From assembly GCA_018268895.1 (NCBI GenBank), contig JAFDVP010000007.1, forward strand, positions 806,001-870,000: a DNA stretch of 64,000 nt, in the 5' to 3' direction. The position numbers and the translations under genes are program-made. This DNA comes from Acidobacteriota bacterium (lineage in GTDB: Bacteria; Acidobacteriota; Terriglobia; Terriglobales; Acidobacteriaceae). The notes under the pieces are model-generated. The model saw nothing but the letters and a program-made list of their open reading frames with translations, searched no databases and was not told where the DNA came from. Below are positions 35,281 to 42,980 of the stretch, in pieces; position 1 is the first letter of the stretch, and each line of letters opens with the position of its first letter.

Positions 35281-36305
35281 GAGACGAGATCGAGTTCGAG
35301 ATGTTGCTGGGCTCCGTGCTGCATGAAGCCGCGAATCCTGAGCCAGCCGAGGGTTTGGAGCGGAGGGTGATGTCGGCTGCGCGTGTTTCAGTGTCGCCGG
35401 TAACGGATGTTCTTGTACTGGCGGGTGGGCTTTCGAGCGAGAGCATCTTCGCTTCGTTGTGGAATGGTCTGCGGGAGGCGTTGTTTCCTCGCAGGCTTCC
35501 TCCGCTGGTGCTGGAGTCACGTCCGGTTGCTGTGACGGATCGAATGGCGGTGGACGGCAGCTATTCGTCGACGGCATATGCGGTTGCGGTTCATGCGATG
35601 GCGATCTTCCTGATCGGCTTTGTGGTGCGGGCGCAGATTCGCGATGTCGATCCTGTCCGCGGGACAGTGACTCCGCTGATCGAGCCCGTGTTGCAGATTA
35701 CGGCGAAGAGTATGGAGCGTTCTGGCGGTGGCGGAGGGCAGCCGGGAGAGATGCCGGTGAGTAAAGGACATCTTCCAAAGCTGGCGGACCAGCAGATCGT
35801 GCCGCCGTCGCAGCCGCCGAAGATTGAGCCAAAGATAGCGATGGAGCCGACGATCGTGATGCAGCAGGTGAAGCTGGCGGACAACGTGATGCCGAATGTG
35901 GGAATGCCGAACTCGCCGTTGGCGGGGGTGTCGATGGGCGATGGCCGGGGCACGGGGATCGGACCGGGCGATGGGCCCGGGGTGGGGCCGGGCAGCGGAG
36001 GCAATCGAGGCGGTGGTCTGCGGCATGTGGGAGGCTCGGTGAGTATGCCGGTTGTAATTTATAAGCCTGAGCCGGAGTTCTCCGAGGAGGCGCGGAAGGC
36101 GAAGGTATCGGGTGACGTAACTGTCTATATATGGGTGGATGAGCGCGGCAACCCGACGCATGCTCGTGTGATTCAGGGGATCGGAATGGGACTGGACGAA
36201 AAGGCGCTCGAAGCAGTGAAGCAGTATCGGTTCAAGCCTGCGATGGACAACGGCAAGCCGGTGACGGTGGAGATGTATGTGATCGTGAACTTCCAGATCT
36301 TCTGA
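35277..36305 (+). CDS. TonB C-terminal domain membrane protein coupled to a sigma factor
   Basis: Inner-membrane protein of 342 residues. A cytoplasmic part of about 95 residues (MRDEIEFEMLLGSVLHEAANPEPAEGLERRVMSAARV) precedes one transmembrane helix (about 98-117: STAYAVAVHAMAIFLIGFVV); then comes a proline/glycine-rich periplasmic spacer (about 130-260) and a TonB C-terminal domain (PVVIYKPEPEFSEEARKAKVSGDVTVYIWVDERGNPTHARVIQGIG). TonB proteins pass energy to outer-membrane receptors. A normal TonB has only a few residues before its helix; here the long cytoplasmic part and the overlap with the sigma gene suggest that it also works as an anti-sigma factor. That is inference. Confidence 0.85.
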   Translation: MRDEIEFEMLLGSVLHEAANPEPAEGLERRVMSAARVSVSPVTDVLVLAGGLSSESIFASLWNGLREALFPRRLPPLVLESRPVAVTDRMAVDGSYSSTAYAVAVHAMAIFLIGFVVRAQIRDVDPVRGTVTPLIEPVLQITAKSMERSGGGGGQPGEMPVSKGHLPKLADQQIVPPSQPPKIEPKIAMEPTIVMQQVKLADNVMPNVGMPNSPLAGVSMGDGRGTGIGPGDGPGVGPGSGGNRGGGLRHVGGSVSMPVVIYKPEPEFSEEARKAKVSGDVTVYIWVDERGNPTHARVIQGIGMGLDEKALEAVKQYRFKPAMDNGKPVTVEMYVIVNFQIF

Positions 36306-36331
36306 AAATTACCTACTTCATACACCAACGT

Positions 36332-36354
36332 CTTACGTTTGATATAGTAGTAAG
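36332..36354 (+). promoter_or_regulatory. Possible autoregulatory operator of the toxin-antitoxin pair
   Basis: CTTAC and GTAAG form imperfect inverted arms 13 bases apart, ending two bases before the antitoxin ATG and overlapping a TATAGT that could be the -10 element. AbrB-type antitoxins usually repress their own promoter, so this is a natural place for the operator. The arms are only five bases, so the call is weak. Confidence 0.3.
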
Positions 36355-36356
36355 TC

Positions 36357-36590
36357 ATGAATGGATTGATTACTACTGTCAGCACAAAAGGCCAGCTGGT
36401 CATTCCGGCGAAGATGCGTGATGCCCTTGGCCTTGAGCCCGGGGACCAAGTTGCGTTGACGATTGAAGATGGCGCTATTCTGCTGCGCCCTGTTACGGAG
36501 CGTCTGGTCGAAGAGACTCGCGGAATGTTTGCTGGCGGGTCTTCGATGGCTGCTGAGCTTCAGCGGGAACGGCGAGCCGAACGATGGTGA
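36357..36590 (+). CDS. AbrB/MazE/SpoVT-family antitoxin
   Basis: A 77-residue DNA-binding antitoxin with a swapped-hairpin AbrB fold: MNGLITTVSTKGQLVIPAKMRDALGLEPGDQVALTIEDGAILLRPV, the standard signature. The C-terminal tail (VEETRGMFAGGSSMAAELQRERRAERW) is the likely toxin-binding part, wrapping the PIN domain. Its stop overlaps the toxin start by seven bases (ATGGTGA), so the two are translationally coupled. It should neutralise the VapC-like toxin and repress the operon. The pair follows the TonB gene by 51 bp and is probably a separate unit. Confidence 0.9.
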   Translation: MNGLITTVSTKGQLVIPAKMRDALGLEPGDQVALTIEDGAILLRPVTERLVEETRGMFAGGSSMAAELQRERRAERW

Positions 36591-37003
36591 CATATGTTCT
36601 AGATGCCAGCGCTGTTTTGCGTTATCTGGACGATGAAGCCGGAGCAGAGAGAGTCGAGCAGATCGTCAAAAAGCATGTTGCGGGAAAGGCCCGTGTAGCG
36701 ATCTCAACGATCCACTGGGGTGAGATTGCCGGGATCGTGATGAAACGTCATGGCGAGGCCGGTATGCGTGCTGCACTATCGCGGTTATCGGCGTTTGGGT
36801 TCGAGGTCGTTTCGGTGACGGCGGATCGGGCTGTGCGCAGCGCCACGATAAAGAACCTACGTAAGATTCCTTACGCTGATGCGTTTGGGATCGATCTGGC
36901 GGAGGATTCGCCGGAACATATTCTGGTGACGGCGGACTTTGATGCGAAGCCAGCGCAGAAGGACGTGCGGATCGAGTTTCTGCCGCTGAAGAAGAAGCAA
37001 TAG
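36584..37003 (+). CDS. PIN-domain toxin (VapC family)
   Basis: A 139-residue PIN-domain ribonuclease. Conserved acidic residues are visible: VLDASAVLRYLDDE (D6), STIHWGEIAGIV (Glu), YADAFGIDLAEDSPEHILVTADFDAK (Asp pair). VapC toxins cut specific tRNA or rRNA sites when free. Length and motifs are normal for the family and the antitoxin gene overlaps it upstream, a standard operon order. The residual stretch to the ispE start is 30 bp, so the toxin gene lies directly upstream of a core metabolic gene on the same strand. Gene is likely intact. Confidence 0.9.
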   Translation: MVTYVLDASAVLRYLDDEAGAERVEQIVKKHVAGKARVAISTIHWGEIAGIVMKRHGEAGMRAALSRLSAFGFEVVSVTADRAVRSATIKNLRKIPYADAFGIDLAEDSPEHILVTADFDAKPAQKDVRIEFLPLKKKQ

Positions 37004-37033
37004 CGGAAGGCCGACGAATAGAATGGAAGTCGC

Positions 37034-38323
37034 ATGTCGACGCTCGTTCGCTCCTACTCAAAGATCAACCTCGGCCTCGCTATCGGCCCCACTCGGCCGG
37101 ATGGCTTTCATGGGTTGGCTACGCTTTACCAGACGCTGGATCTGCATGATCTGGTGACGGTCTCGGCGGCTCGCGCGGCGGGGACGAAGATCACGCTGAC
37201 GACGAACGACGAGCGTGTCCCGACCGATGCGAAGAACACCTGCTGGAAGATGGTCGAGAAGGCGCTTGCGCGGATGGGTGTGGCGGCTGAGGTGGCCATC
37301 CATATAGAGAAGCGGCTGCCGGTGCAGGGGGGCATGGGGGCGGGTTCGGCGAATGCGGCAGCGGCGTTGATCGGGTTGGAGCGGGAGCTGGAGGTAGCGC
37401 TGCCGGGGAGTGAGCGGTTACGGCTGGCTGGTGAGGTGGGGTCGGATGTGCCGCTGTTTCTGCTGGGCGGGGCGGTGCTGGGGCTTGGGCGCGGGGAGCA
37501 GGTGATTCCGCTGCCGGATATGTCTTCTGTTTTCTGTGTGATAGCGGTTCCTGAGGTGGGAGTGAGCACGCCGCAGGCGTTTCGGCACTGGGATGCGTTG
37601 GTGGGGGGTACCCCAGGGGCTGAAGCCCCTTCCTCTCGGGGGGAGCCTTACGGCACGACTGAAGCCGTGTCCTTAATGGAGCAAGATCAAGGAGATACAG
37701 AGGGTCGGGAGGTATCCTGCGAACCCACCTTAGCAGCCTCCGGCGTCGAAGATGGGGCACCCGAGTCCGTGGGTGAGTCGGGGAGTGTTTATCCCACCCT
37801 TCGCGGTGCGAAGGATGGGGCACCCGGGCATTTGTTGACTGCGGTGCCCGGTTCATTGACTGACTTGAACAATCCCGATAGACTAAAGGAGTTGAGTCTC
37901 GCTTTCGCATCGTTGTATGCGGAGCCAGGCACTTCCGGTATCATCCGTGGCTCGAACCCTGCCGGTCAAAAAACGGCCGACAAGCAGGGAGGCTCTGAGC
38001 AGGCTCAGGGCGGTCAAGTGGATGATCTGGCGGAGAATACCCTTCTCGCGCTTGTCCGCACCGGGGTTGAAAACGACTTTGAACGGGTCGTCTTTCCTGC
38101 TTATCCCTCCTTGCGTGAAATCAAGCGTCAACTGATGGGTACCGGTTCCGGGGCTGCGCTTTATGCGGCGCTCTCGGGTTCGGGTTCGGCTCTGTTTGGA
38201 CTTTACCGGTCCGAGCGGGACGCACGAGCGGCTCAACATCGCGTCCAGGAGGCTGGGACCAAGGCTCTGATTACGAAGACCTTGCCTCGGAGTGAGTACT
38301 GGACGAGAATGTTCGCAGGGTGA
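37034..38323 (+). CDS. ispE: 4-diphosphocytidyl-2-C-methyl-D-erythritol kinase with repeat-derived insertion
   Basis: Essential MEP-pathway GHMP kinase that phosphorylates CDP-ME. The N-terminal half is canonical: SYSKINLGLAIGPTRPDGFH, ATP loop PVQGGMGAGSANAAAAL, EVGSDVPLFLLGGAVLG. The usual C-terminal part resumes at VENDFERVVFPAYPSLREIKRQL with the catalytic-fold SGSGSALFGLY. The protein has 429 residues, compared with about 290-310 in most IspEs. The excess (about residues 190-275, with further low-complexity sequence to about 330) is made of repeat-derived DNA, including two units at 37724 and 37793 that both encode a PTL-x(5-6)-DGAP peptide in the same frame. The frame is maintained, so the enzyme may still work. 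It is upstream of tRNA-Gln and prs. Confidence 0.88.
   Translation: MSTLVRSYSKINLGLAIGPTRPDGFHGLATLYQTLDLHDLVTVSAARAAGTKITLTTNDERVPTDAKNTCWKMVEKALARMGVAAEVAIHIEKRLPVQGGMGAGSANAAAALIGLERELEVALPGSERLRLAGEVGSDVPLFLLGGAVLGLGRGEQVIPLPDMSSVFCVIAVPEVGVSTPQAFRHWDALVGGTPGAEAPSSRGEPYGTTEAVSLMEQDQGDTEGREVSCEPTLAASGVEDGAPESVGESGSVYPTLRGAKDGAPGHLLTAVPGSLTDLNNPDRLKELSLAFASLYAEPGTSGIIRGSNPAGQKTADKQGGSEQAQGGQVDDLAENTLLALVRTGVENDFERVVFPAYPSLREIKRQLMGTGSGAALYAALSGSGSALFGLYRSERDARAAQHRVQEAGTKALITKTLPRSEYWTRMFAG
37724..37826 (+). repeat. Two tandem dispersed-repeat units inside ispE
   Basis: Unit A (37724-37762) runs from CCCACCTTAG to GAAGATGGGGCACCC; unit B (37793-37826) runs from CCCACCCTTCGCG to GAAGGATGGGGCACCC. 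They match the unit found between genes at 15861-15903 in reverse orientation (CCCACCTTAGG to AAGATGGGGCACCC). Both begin on a codon boundary, 69 bases (23 codons) apart, so ispE keeps its frame. Just upstream, at 37611-37668, are further paired sequences of another type (GGGGCTGAAGCCCC, ACGGCACGACTGAAGCCGTG). Confidence 0.7.
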
Positions 38324-38361
38324 CCTGGGCGGGCAGCCGAATGAGGCTTCCCACCGATTAC

Positions 38362-38435
38362 TGGGCGATCGACTAATGGTAGGTCAAGTGCCTTTGACGC
38401 ACTTTGTCTAGGTTCGAATCCTAGTCGCCCAGCCA
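38362..38435 (+). tRNA. tRNA-Gln (anticodon TTG), CCA encoded
   Basis: The acceptor stem TGGGCGA pairs with TCGCCCA, followed by discriminator G and the encoded CCA. The D arm is GACT/GGTC, the anticodon stem AGTGC/GCACT encloses loop CTTTGAC (anticodon TTG), and the T arm CTAGG-TTCGAAT-CCTAG is complete. The weak first pair U1-A72 and G73 are glutamine identity features. It lies between ispE and prs. Confidence 0.92.
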
Positions 38436-38712
38436 TGAGTCGTTCGCTTGTGCGAAGAGTAGAAGTTTAGGGTTTAGCGGCAGCAACAAAAATGCCGCGA
38501 GGTGATTGGATTTGAATCCCGCGGCCTGCGGAAAGAAACAAAGATGCGGCCGGTGAACGGGAAGCAGAGCAGTTTGGAAGGACAGTCTTAGTAAGAGCAG
38601 TTTCAGGATTCGCAACAAGGATTTTGAGCGGTACGGGGTCGCAACAAGACTCCGGTAAGACGTAAAGCAGCAGGAACTATTCAAGGTCAACCAGCCTCTG
38701 GAGGTTTCACAC

Positions 38713-39825
38713 GTGAGCGAACAAGACACGACTGCAGTTCTTTCCCCTATTCAGGGTCAGGTTGAGGAGCCGGAACAAAACTCCCAGCCTGAGCCTACGA
38801 ACTCGGCGCACGGTCACTCTGGCGAGCCGTCAGGACAGGCCGGCAAGGCGAGTCCGGAGCGGAAGCGCTCCGGGAAGACGCCGGAGCCGAAGCGTTTCAA
38901 GATTTTTTGCGGATCATCCAATCGTGCGTTGGCCGAGGAGATCTGCAAGTTCGTCGGAGTGCCGCTGGGCGAAAGCCGTTTGCAGCGCTTCTCCGACGGA
39001 GAGGTTCACTTTCAGTTGCTCGAGAACGTTCGCGGTGCGGACGTCTTTCTCGTGCAGCCGACGTGCTACCCGGTGGATCAGCATCTCGTGGAGCTGCTGA
39101 TCATGATGGACGCGCTGAAGCGCGCCTCGGCCGGGCGGATTACGGTGGTGATTCCGTACTACGGCTATGCCAGGCAGGACCGCAAGGACCGGCCCCGCGT
39201 TGCGATCACGTCGAAGCTGGTTGCCGATCTGCTCACTACGGCCGGTGCGAACCGGGCGTTGCTGGTGGATCTGCATGCGGCACAGATACAAGGGTTTTTC
39301 AATATCCCGGTGGATCACCTGTTCGCGAGCCCGGTGCTCGTCAGCCACTTCCGGGATATGAACCTGCCGGACCTGACGGTGGTATCACCCGATGCCGGCG
39401 GTGTGGAGAGGGCGAGATTCTTCGCCAAGAAGCTGGATGTGCCGTTGGCGATTGTCGATAAGCGCCGTACGGACATCAATGTCACCGAGGTGATGAACGT
39501 GATCGGCGATGTGCGTGGCCGGACGTGCCTGATCCTCGACGACATTATCGACACGGCGGGGACGCTGGTGAAGACGGCGGATGCGTTGCTGGACCAGGGC
39601 GCGAAAGAGGTTTACGCGTGCGCCACGCACGCCGTGCTCTCGGGCCCGGCGATCGAGCGCATCCGGGACTCGCGGCTGAAGCAAGTGGTCGTGACGAACA
39701 CCATCCCTCTGACCGACGAGGCGCAGAAGGTGGACAAGATCAAGGTGCTTTCGATTGCGGGCCTTTTGGGCAGGGCGATCGAGAGCATTCATATGGAGAC
39801 GAGCGTGAGCTCGCTCTTCAACTAG
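38713..39825 (+). CDS. prs: Ribose-phosphate pyrophosphokinase with N-terminal extension
   Basis: Cytoplasmic enzyme making PRPP from ribose 5-phosphate and ATP for nucleotide, histidine and tryptophan synthesis. The start is a GTG at 38713 with GGAGG eight bases before it. The catalytic chain begins at about residue 61 (RFKIFCGSSNRALAEEICKFVGVPLG); family motifs follow: RFSDGEVHFQL, YYGYARQDRKDRPR, LLVDLHAAQIQGFFNIPVDHL, and the PRPP loop LILDDIIDTAGTL. The total of 370 residues is about 55 longer than usual because of a leading proline/serine/lysine-rich segment, probably disordered. It follows a tRNA gene and precedes rplY. Confidence 0.95.
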   Translation: MSEQDTTAVLSPIQGQVEEPEQNSQPEPTNSAHGHSGEPSGQAGKASPERKRSGKTPEPKRFKIFCGSSNRALAEEICKFVGVPLGESRLQRFSDGEVHFQLLENVRGADVFLVQPTCYPVDQHLVELLIMMDALKRASAGRITVVIPYYGYARQDRKDRPRVAITSKLVADLLTTAGANRALLVDLHAAQIQGFFNIPVDHLFASPVLVSHFRDMNLPDLTVVSPDAGGVERARFFAKKLDVPLAIVDKRRTDINVTEVMNVIGDVRGRTCLILDDIIDTAGTLVKTADALLDQGAKEVYACATHAVLSGPAIERIRDSRLKQVVVTNTIPLTDEAQKVDKIKVLSIAGLLGRAIESIHMETSVSSLFN

Positions 39826-39928
39826 AAGCAGGGAATGGGTAGTAGGGAATAGATATCAGCGGTGGCGAGCTCACCGTTTTCAACAAAGGGAGCGAGGCTC
39901 AACCTCGTGCCCGAAAGGATGAAGTGAG

Positions 39929-40603
39929 ATGGCAGCAACGATTGAAGCAGTAGTCGCGACTCCTCGTGAGGGCAAGTTCAACAAGAATGCGGCGCGCCGC
40001 GTACGCGTGGCCGGCAAGATTCCCGCGGTGGTCTATGGCGCGGGGCAGGATGCAGTGGCCGTGACGGTCGACCCGAAGGTGATCACGAAGATCCTTCACT
40101 CGGAGTCGGGCCATAACTCGATCTTCGACCTCAACATCGAGGGCGGCAAGGCGACCAAGGCGATGATTGTCGACTGGCAGAACGAGCCCATCAAGGGCAA
40201 GCTGCTGCACATCGACCTGAAGCGCATCGCGATGGACAAGGTCATGCGTGTCTCGGTCCCCGTTCAGCTCGTCGGCGTTCCTGTGGGCGTGAAGACGCAG
40301 GGCGGAATCATTGAGCATGTACTGCGCGAAGTCGAGATCGAGTGCCTTCCGGGCGACATCCCAAGCCACATCGATGTTGACGTGACTGGTCTTGAGTTGC
40401 ATGGCGTGGTTCGCATCGCCGATCTTCCCCACTCCGGTTCGATCAAGTTCCTGGGCGACGAAGATGCGACGGTTGCTCACGTCACGATCATCAAGGAAGA
40501 GGCTCCGGCTGAGGCCGAGGCTGCTCCGGCAGAGCCTGAAGTTGCGAAGAAGGGCAAGACTGAGACCGCCGAGGCTCCTGCGGCTGACGCGAAGAAGAAG
40601 TAG
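39929..40603 (+). CDS. rplY: 50S ribosomal protein L25/general stress protein Ctc
   Basis: Ribosomal 5S-rRNA-binding protein of 224 residues, the long Ctc type with an N-terminal L25 domain (EGKFNKNAARRVRVAGKIPAVVYGAG, KVITKILHSESGHNSIFDLNIEGGKATKAMIVDWQNEPIKGKLLHIDLKRI) and a C-terminal TL5 domain (VPVQLVGVPVGVKTQGGIIEHVLREVEIECLPGDIPSHIDVDVTGL), ending in a charged alanine/glutamate/lysine tail. A two-codon frame (ATG AAG TGA at 39919-39927) lies one base before the start codon. prs-rplY-pth is a widespread conserved order, and the spacing here suggests one operon. Two small hairpins occur in the leader upstream. Confidence 0.95.
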   Translation: MAATIEAVVATPREGKFNKNAARRVRVAGKIPAVVYGAGQDAVAVTVDPKVITKILHSESGHNSIFDLNIEGGKATKAMIVDWQNEPIKGKLLHIDLKRIAMDKVMRVSVPVQLVGVPVGVKTQGGIIEHVLREVEIECLPGDIPSHIDVDVTGLELHGVVRIADLPHSGSIKFLGDEDATVAHVTIIKEEAPAEAEAAPAEPEVAKKGKTETAEAPAADAKKK

Positions 40604-40683
40604 TAAGGCAGGGAGCAGGGAAGAGGGAGTGGGAAGTAGAAGGCTTCCTCTCCTCTTCGCCTGCTGGTTTGGAGAATGTGCGC

Positions 40684-41286
40684 GTGAAGCTGATCGTCGG
40701 ACTTGGGAACCCTGGGATCGAGTATCAGTTCACACCGCACAACGCCGGGTTTCTTGCGATCGATCGCATCGCGGACGACTGCGGTGTGGTGGTGAGCAAC
40801 CGGCGGGGCAGGGCTATGACGGCGAAGGCGAGGTTGGCAGGACATGAGGCTCTGCTGGCGAAGCCGGAGACGTTTATGAATCTCAGCGGGCTTTCTGTGG
40901 CCGCTTTGATCGATGAGCTTGGGATCGAGCAAGTCTCAGAGGACGTGATCGTTCTCTACGACGAGCTGGCATTTCCGCTGGGCCAGTTCCGGATCGCGCA
41001 GCGCGGTTCGGCCAACGGGCACAACGGAGTGAAGTCGGTCTCCGGTGCGCTTGGGACGGAAGAGTGGATGCGCGTTCGCATCGGAGTCGGGAAACCTGCT
41101 CTGGAGGACGGCAGAGAGATTAAGGCGGGAGGCAGGGACTATCTGCTGACGCCGATGCGCAAGCAGGAGCTTGCGGTGCTGGATGAGGTACTCGACCGGG
41201 TGAAGGTTGCGGTCGAGGTGGTGTTGACGAAGGGTGTCGGCGCCGCGATGAACGAGTTCAACCGGAGGCCGGAGCCGGAAGGTTGA
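40684..41286 (+). CDS. pth: Peptidyl-tRNA hydrolase
   Basis: Esterase that releases peptides from prematurely dropped peptidyl-tRNAs, 200 residues from the GTG at 40684, preceded by GGAGAA at seven bases (a TTG at 40669 and a GTG at 40678 are also in frame). Active-site residues are visible: GNPG (Asn), HNAGFLAIDRI (catalytic histidine), LYDELAFPLGQFRI (Asp) and SANGHNGVKSVSGALGTEEWMRVRIGVGKP. The chain length fits the family. It follows rplY by about 80 bp; rplY and pth are adjacent in many bacteria, which supports the call. Confidence 0.95.
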   Translation: MKLIVGLGNPGIEYQFTPHNAGFLAIDRIADDCGVVVSNRRGRAMTAKARLAGHEALLAKPETFMNLSGLSVAALIDELGIEQVSEDVIVLYDELAFPLGQFRIAQRGSANGHNGVKSVSGALGTEEWMRVRIGVGKPALEDGREIKAGGRDYLLTPMRKQELAVLDEVLDRVKVAVEVVLTKGVGAAMNEFNRRPEPEG

Positions 41287-41350
41287 GTGGTTTTGGAGTG
41301 GAGAAGATCGACGGGCTAGCGGCAGCAAAGGGCAAAGACGAAATACCGGG

Positions 41351-41376
41351 ATTCTTCGCTACGCTCAGAATGACGG
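41351..41376 (+). repeat. Short dispersed repeat (TTCGCTACGCTCAGAAT type)
   Basis: ATTCTTCGCTACGCTCAGAA followed by TGACGG lies in the spacer between pth and rpsF. It matches the elements at 12433 (opposite strand) and 26371. Nothing else is recognised in this 180-bp spacer. Confidence 0.55.
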
Positions 41377-41470
41377 CATTTTAGATGTCACAACGCAGTA
41401 GATTCCATACCGAATCGGCGGAAGAGGCCGGGCGGTGCGAAGCGGAACTTCGCAGAAAGAAGTGAACTGT

Positions 41471-41893
41471 ATGAGCCGTACTTATGAAGTGATGTACATC
41501 GTCCGTCCGGACGTGGAAGAGGCAGACCTCGACAAGCTGATCGAAGGCTTCGAGAAGAACGTGACCGACGGCGGCGGTGAGGTGAAGTCGACCGAAAAGA
41601 TGGGACGCCGTCGGCTGGCGTACACGGTCCGCAAGTTCAATGATGGCTTTTACGTTCTGATGACGATCGCAGCCGAGGGTTCGCTGGTCGGCGAGATCGA
41701 GCGCCGTCTGCGCGTCTCCGAGCAGGTGATCAAGTTCATCACCGTTCGCATGGACGAAGAAGAGAAGCGTCTGGCGAAGGTGAAGGCGATCCGCGACACC
41801 AAGGTGAAGCGCAGCGCGCTGCCCGTTGCCAGCGAGAGCGCCGCAGCACCGGTTGCCGAGGCTCCCGCTCACGAAGCCGCCGCAGCGGTCTAA
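41471..41893 (+). CDS. rpsF: 30S ribosomal protein S6
   Basis: Ribosomal small-subunit protein of 140 residues, starting at the ATG at 41471 (MSRTYEVMYIVRPDVEE), which gives the normal N-terminus. The beta-alpha-beta fold shows KLIEGFEKNVTDGGGEVKSTEKMGRRRLAYTVRKFNDGFYVLMTI and LRVSEQVIKFITVRMDE. The last 30 residues are an alanine-rich extension, longer than in E. coli. It is first in an rpsF-rpsR-rplI cluster. The ssb gene that often follows rpsF is absent here, leaving a 171-bp spacer before rpsR. Confidence 0.95.
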   Translation: MSRTYEVMYIVRPDVEEADLDKLIEGFEKNVTDGGGEVKSTEKMGRRRLAYTVRKFNDGFYVLMTIAAEGSLVGEIERRLRVSEQVIKFITVRMDEEEKRLAKVKAIRDTKVKRSALPVASESAAAPVAEAPAHEAAAAV

Positions 41894-42064
41894 GTGCATC
41901 GCGCGAAGGCTTGAGGATTCTGCGGCGCTGAAAGGGCACCGCACAACGCAGGACCAATCGCCGGAATCCGCTTCCGTGCTTCCTCTTACGAGGAGCATGT
42001 CCAGAGACTCCACGGCGTGTCTGGAGCGGACGACGGCACCAACGAACGAGAGAGGAAATCGACA

Positions 42065-42424
42065 ATGGCTGACGAGACGAACAGCACGCAATCCACTGAG
42101 CAGCAGCCGCAGCAACACTCTGCTCCCACATCGCGCCCCGCAGGCCCTGGCGGCCCGCGCCCCCCGCGTCCCGCGGGTGGTCCCGGCGGCGGCCCTGGCG
42201 GACGCAAATTCTTTCGCCGCAAGAAGGTCTGCAAGTTCTGCACGGAGAAGATCGACGCGATCTCGTACCGCGACGTTCGCCTGCTACAGGGCTTCGTCGC
42301 CGAGCGCGGCAAGATCGTTCCGCGCCGCCTGACGGGCGTGTGCACGCGCCATCAGCGCCGCCTAAGCCTGGCAATCAAGCAGTCGCGCAACATCGCCCTG
42401 CTTGCATTCGCAACCCGCTTCTAA
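42065..42424 (+). CDS. rpsR: 30S ribosomal protein S18
   Basis: Ribosomal small-subunit protein that binds near S6. The ATG at 42065 follows an AGAGGAAA site. The conserved part starts at about residue 45: [68 protein letters not shown]. The CKFC pair plus the later cysteine and histidine (GVCTRHQR) are the zinc-type (C+) S18 ligands. The N-terminal 45 residues are glutamine/proline/glycine-rich and extra compared with most S18 proteins, giving 119 residues. Second gene of the ribosomal cluster. Confidence 0.95.
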   Translation: MADETNSTQSTEQQPQQHSAPTSRPAGPGGPRPPRPAGGPGGGPGGRKFFRRKKVCKFCTEKIDAISYRDVRLLQGFVAERGKIVPRRLTGVCTRHQRRLSLAIKQSRNIALLAFATRF

Positions 42425-42474
42425 CTTATTGCCGTCGCGGAATGCGAACGGCTTGAAAGAAATTGGAGAGTTCC

Positions 42475-42960
42475 ATGGAAGTTATTCTGAAGGAAGACGT
42501 CAATAAGCTCGGACATCGCGGCGATGTGGTGAAGGTCGCCGACGGCTACGGGCGCAACTACCTGCTGCCGGAGAAGCTCGCGATCGAGGCGACGGCGGCC
42601 AACAAGGCTGTGATCGAGCAGATGAAAGGCTCGGCGATTCGCAAGTCGGCCAAGGAGAAGGTCACGGCGGAAGAGCTGTCGACGCAGCTCTCGGCTGTCG
42701 AACTGGTGTTCGAGCGCAAGGTCGGTGAGAACGACCACCTGTTCGGTTCGGTCACGTCGAGCGACATCGCACACGAGCTTGAGGCGAAGGGCTACACGGT
42801 GGACCGCCGTAAGATCTCGCTGGACGAGCCGCTGAAGTCGCTGGGCGAGTACCACGTTCCCGTGAAGCTGCACCGCGAGGTGACGGCGCACGTAAAGGTG
42901 ACCGTCAAGGGCGACCAGGTCCAGGAAGCGGTTGCCGCAGGTGCTGCTTCGGCAGAGTAG
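42475..42960 (+). CDS. rplI: 50S ribosomal protein L9
   Basis: Ribosomal large-subunit protein of 161 residues, starting at the ATG at 42475 (MEVILKEDVNKLGHRGDVVKVADGYGRNYLLPEKLA), the standard L9 N-terminal domain, then a long connecting helix (about 41-75) and the C-terminal domain (VFERKVGENDHLFGSVTSSDIAHELEAKGYTVDRRKISLDEPLKSLGEYHVPVKLHREVTAHVKVTV). GGAG lies six bases upstream. It ends the cluster and a strong terminator follows 20 bp after the stop. Family assignment is certain. Confidence 0.96.
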   Translation: MEVILKEDVNKLGHRGDVVKVADGYGRNYLLPEKLAIEATAANKAVIEQMKGSAIRKSAKEKVTAEELSTQLSAVELVFERKVGENDHLFGSVTSSDIAHELEAKGYTVDRRKISLDEPLKSLGEYHVPVKLHREVTAHVKVTVKGDQVQEAVAAGAASAE

Positions 42961-42980
42961 CAGAAGTGCCGCAAATGTTT

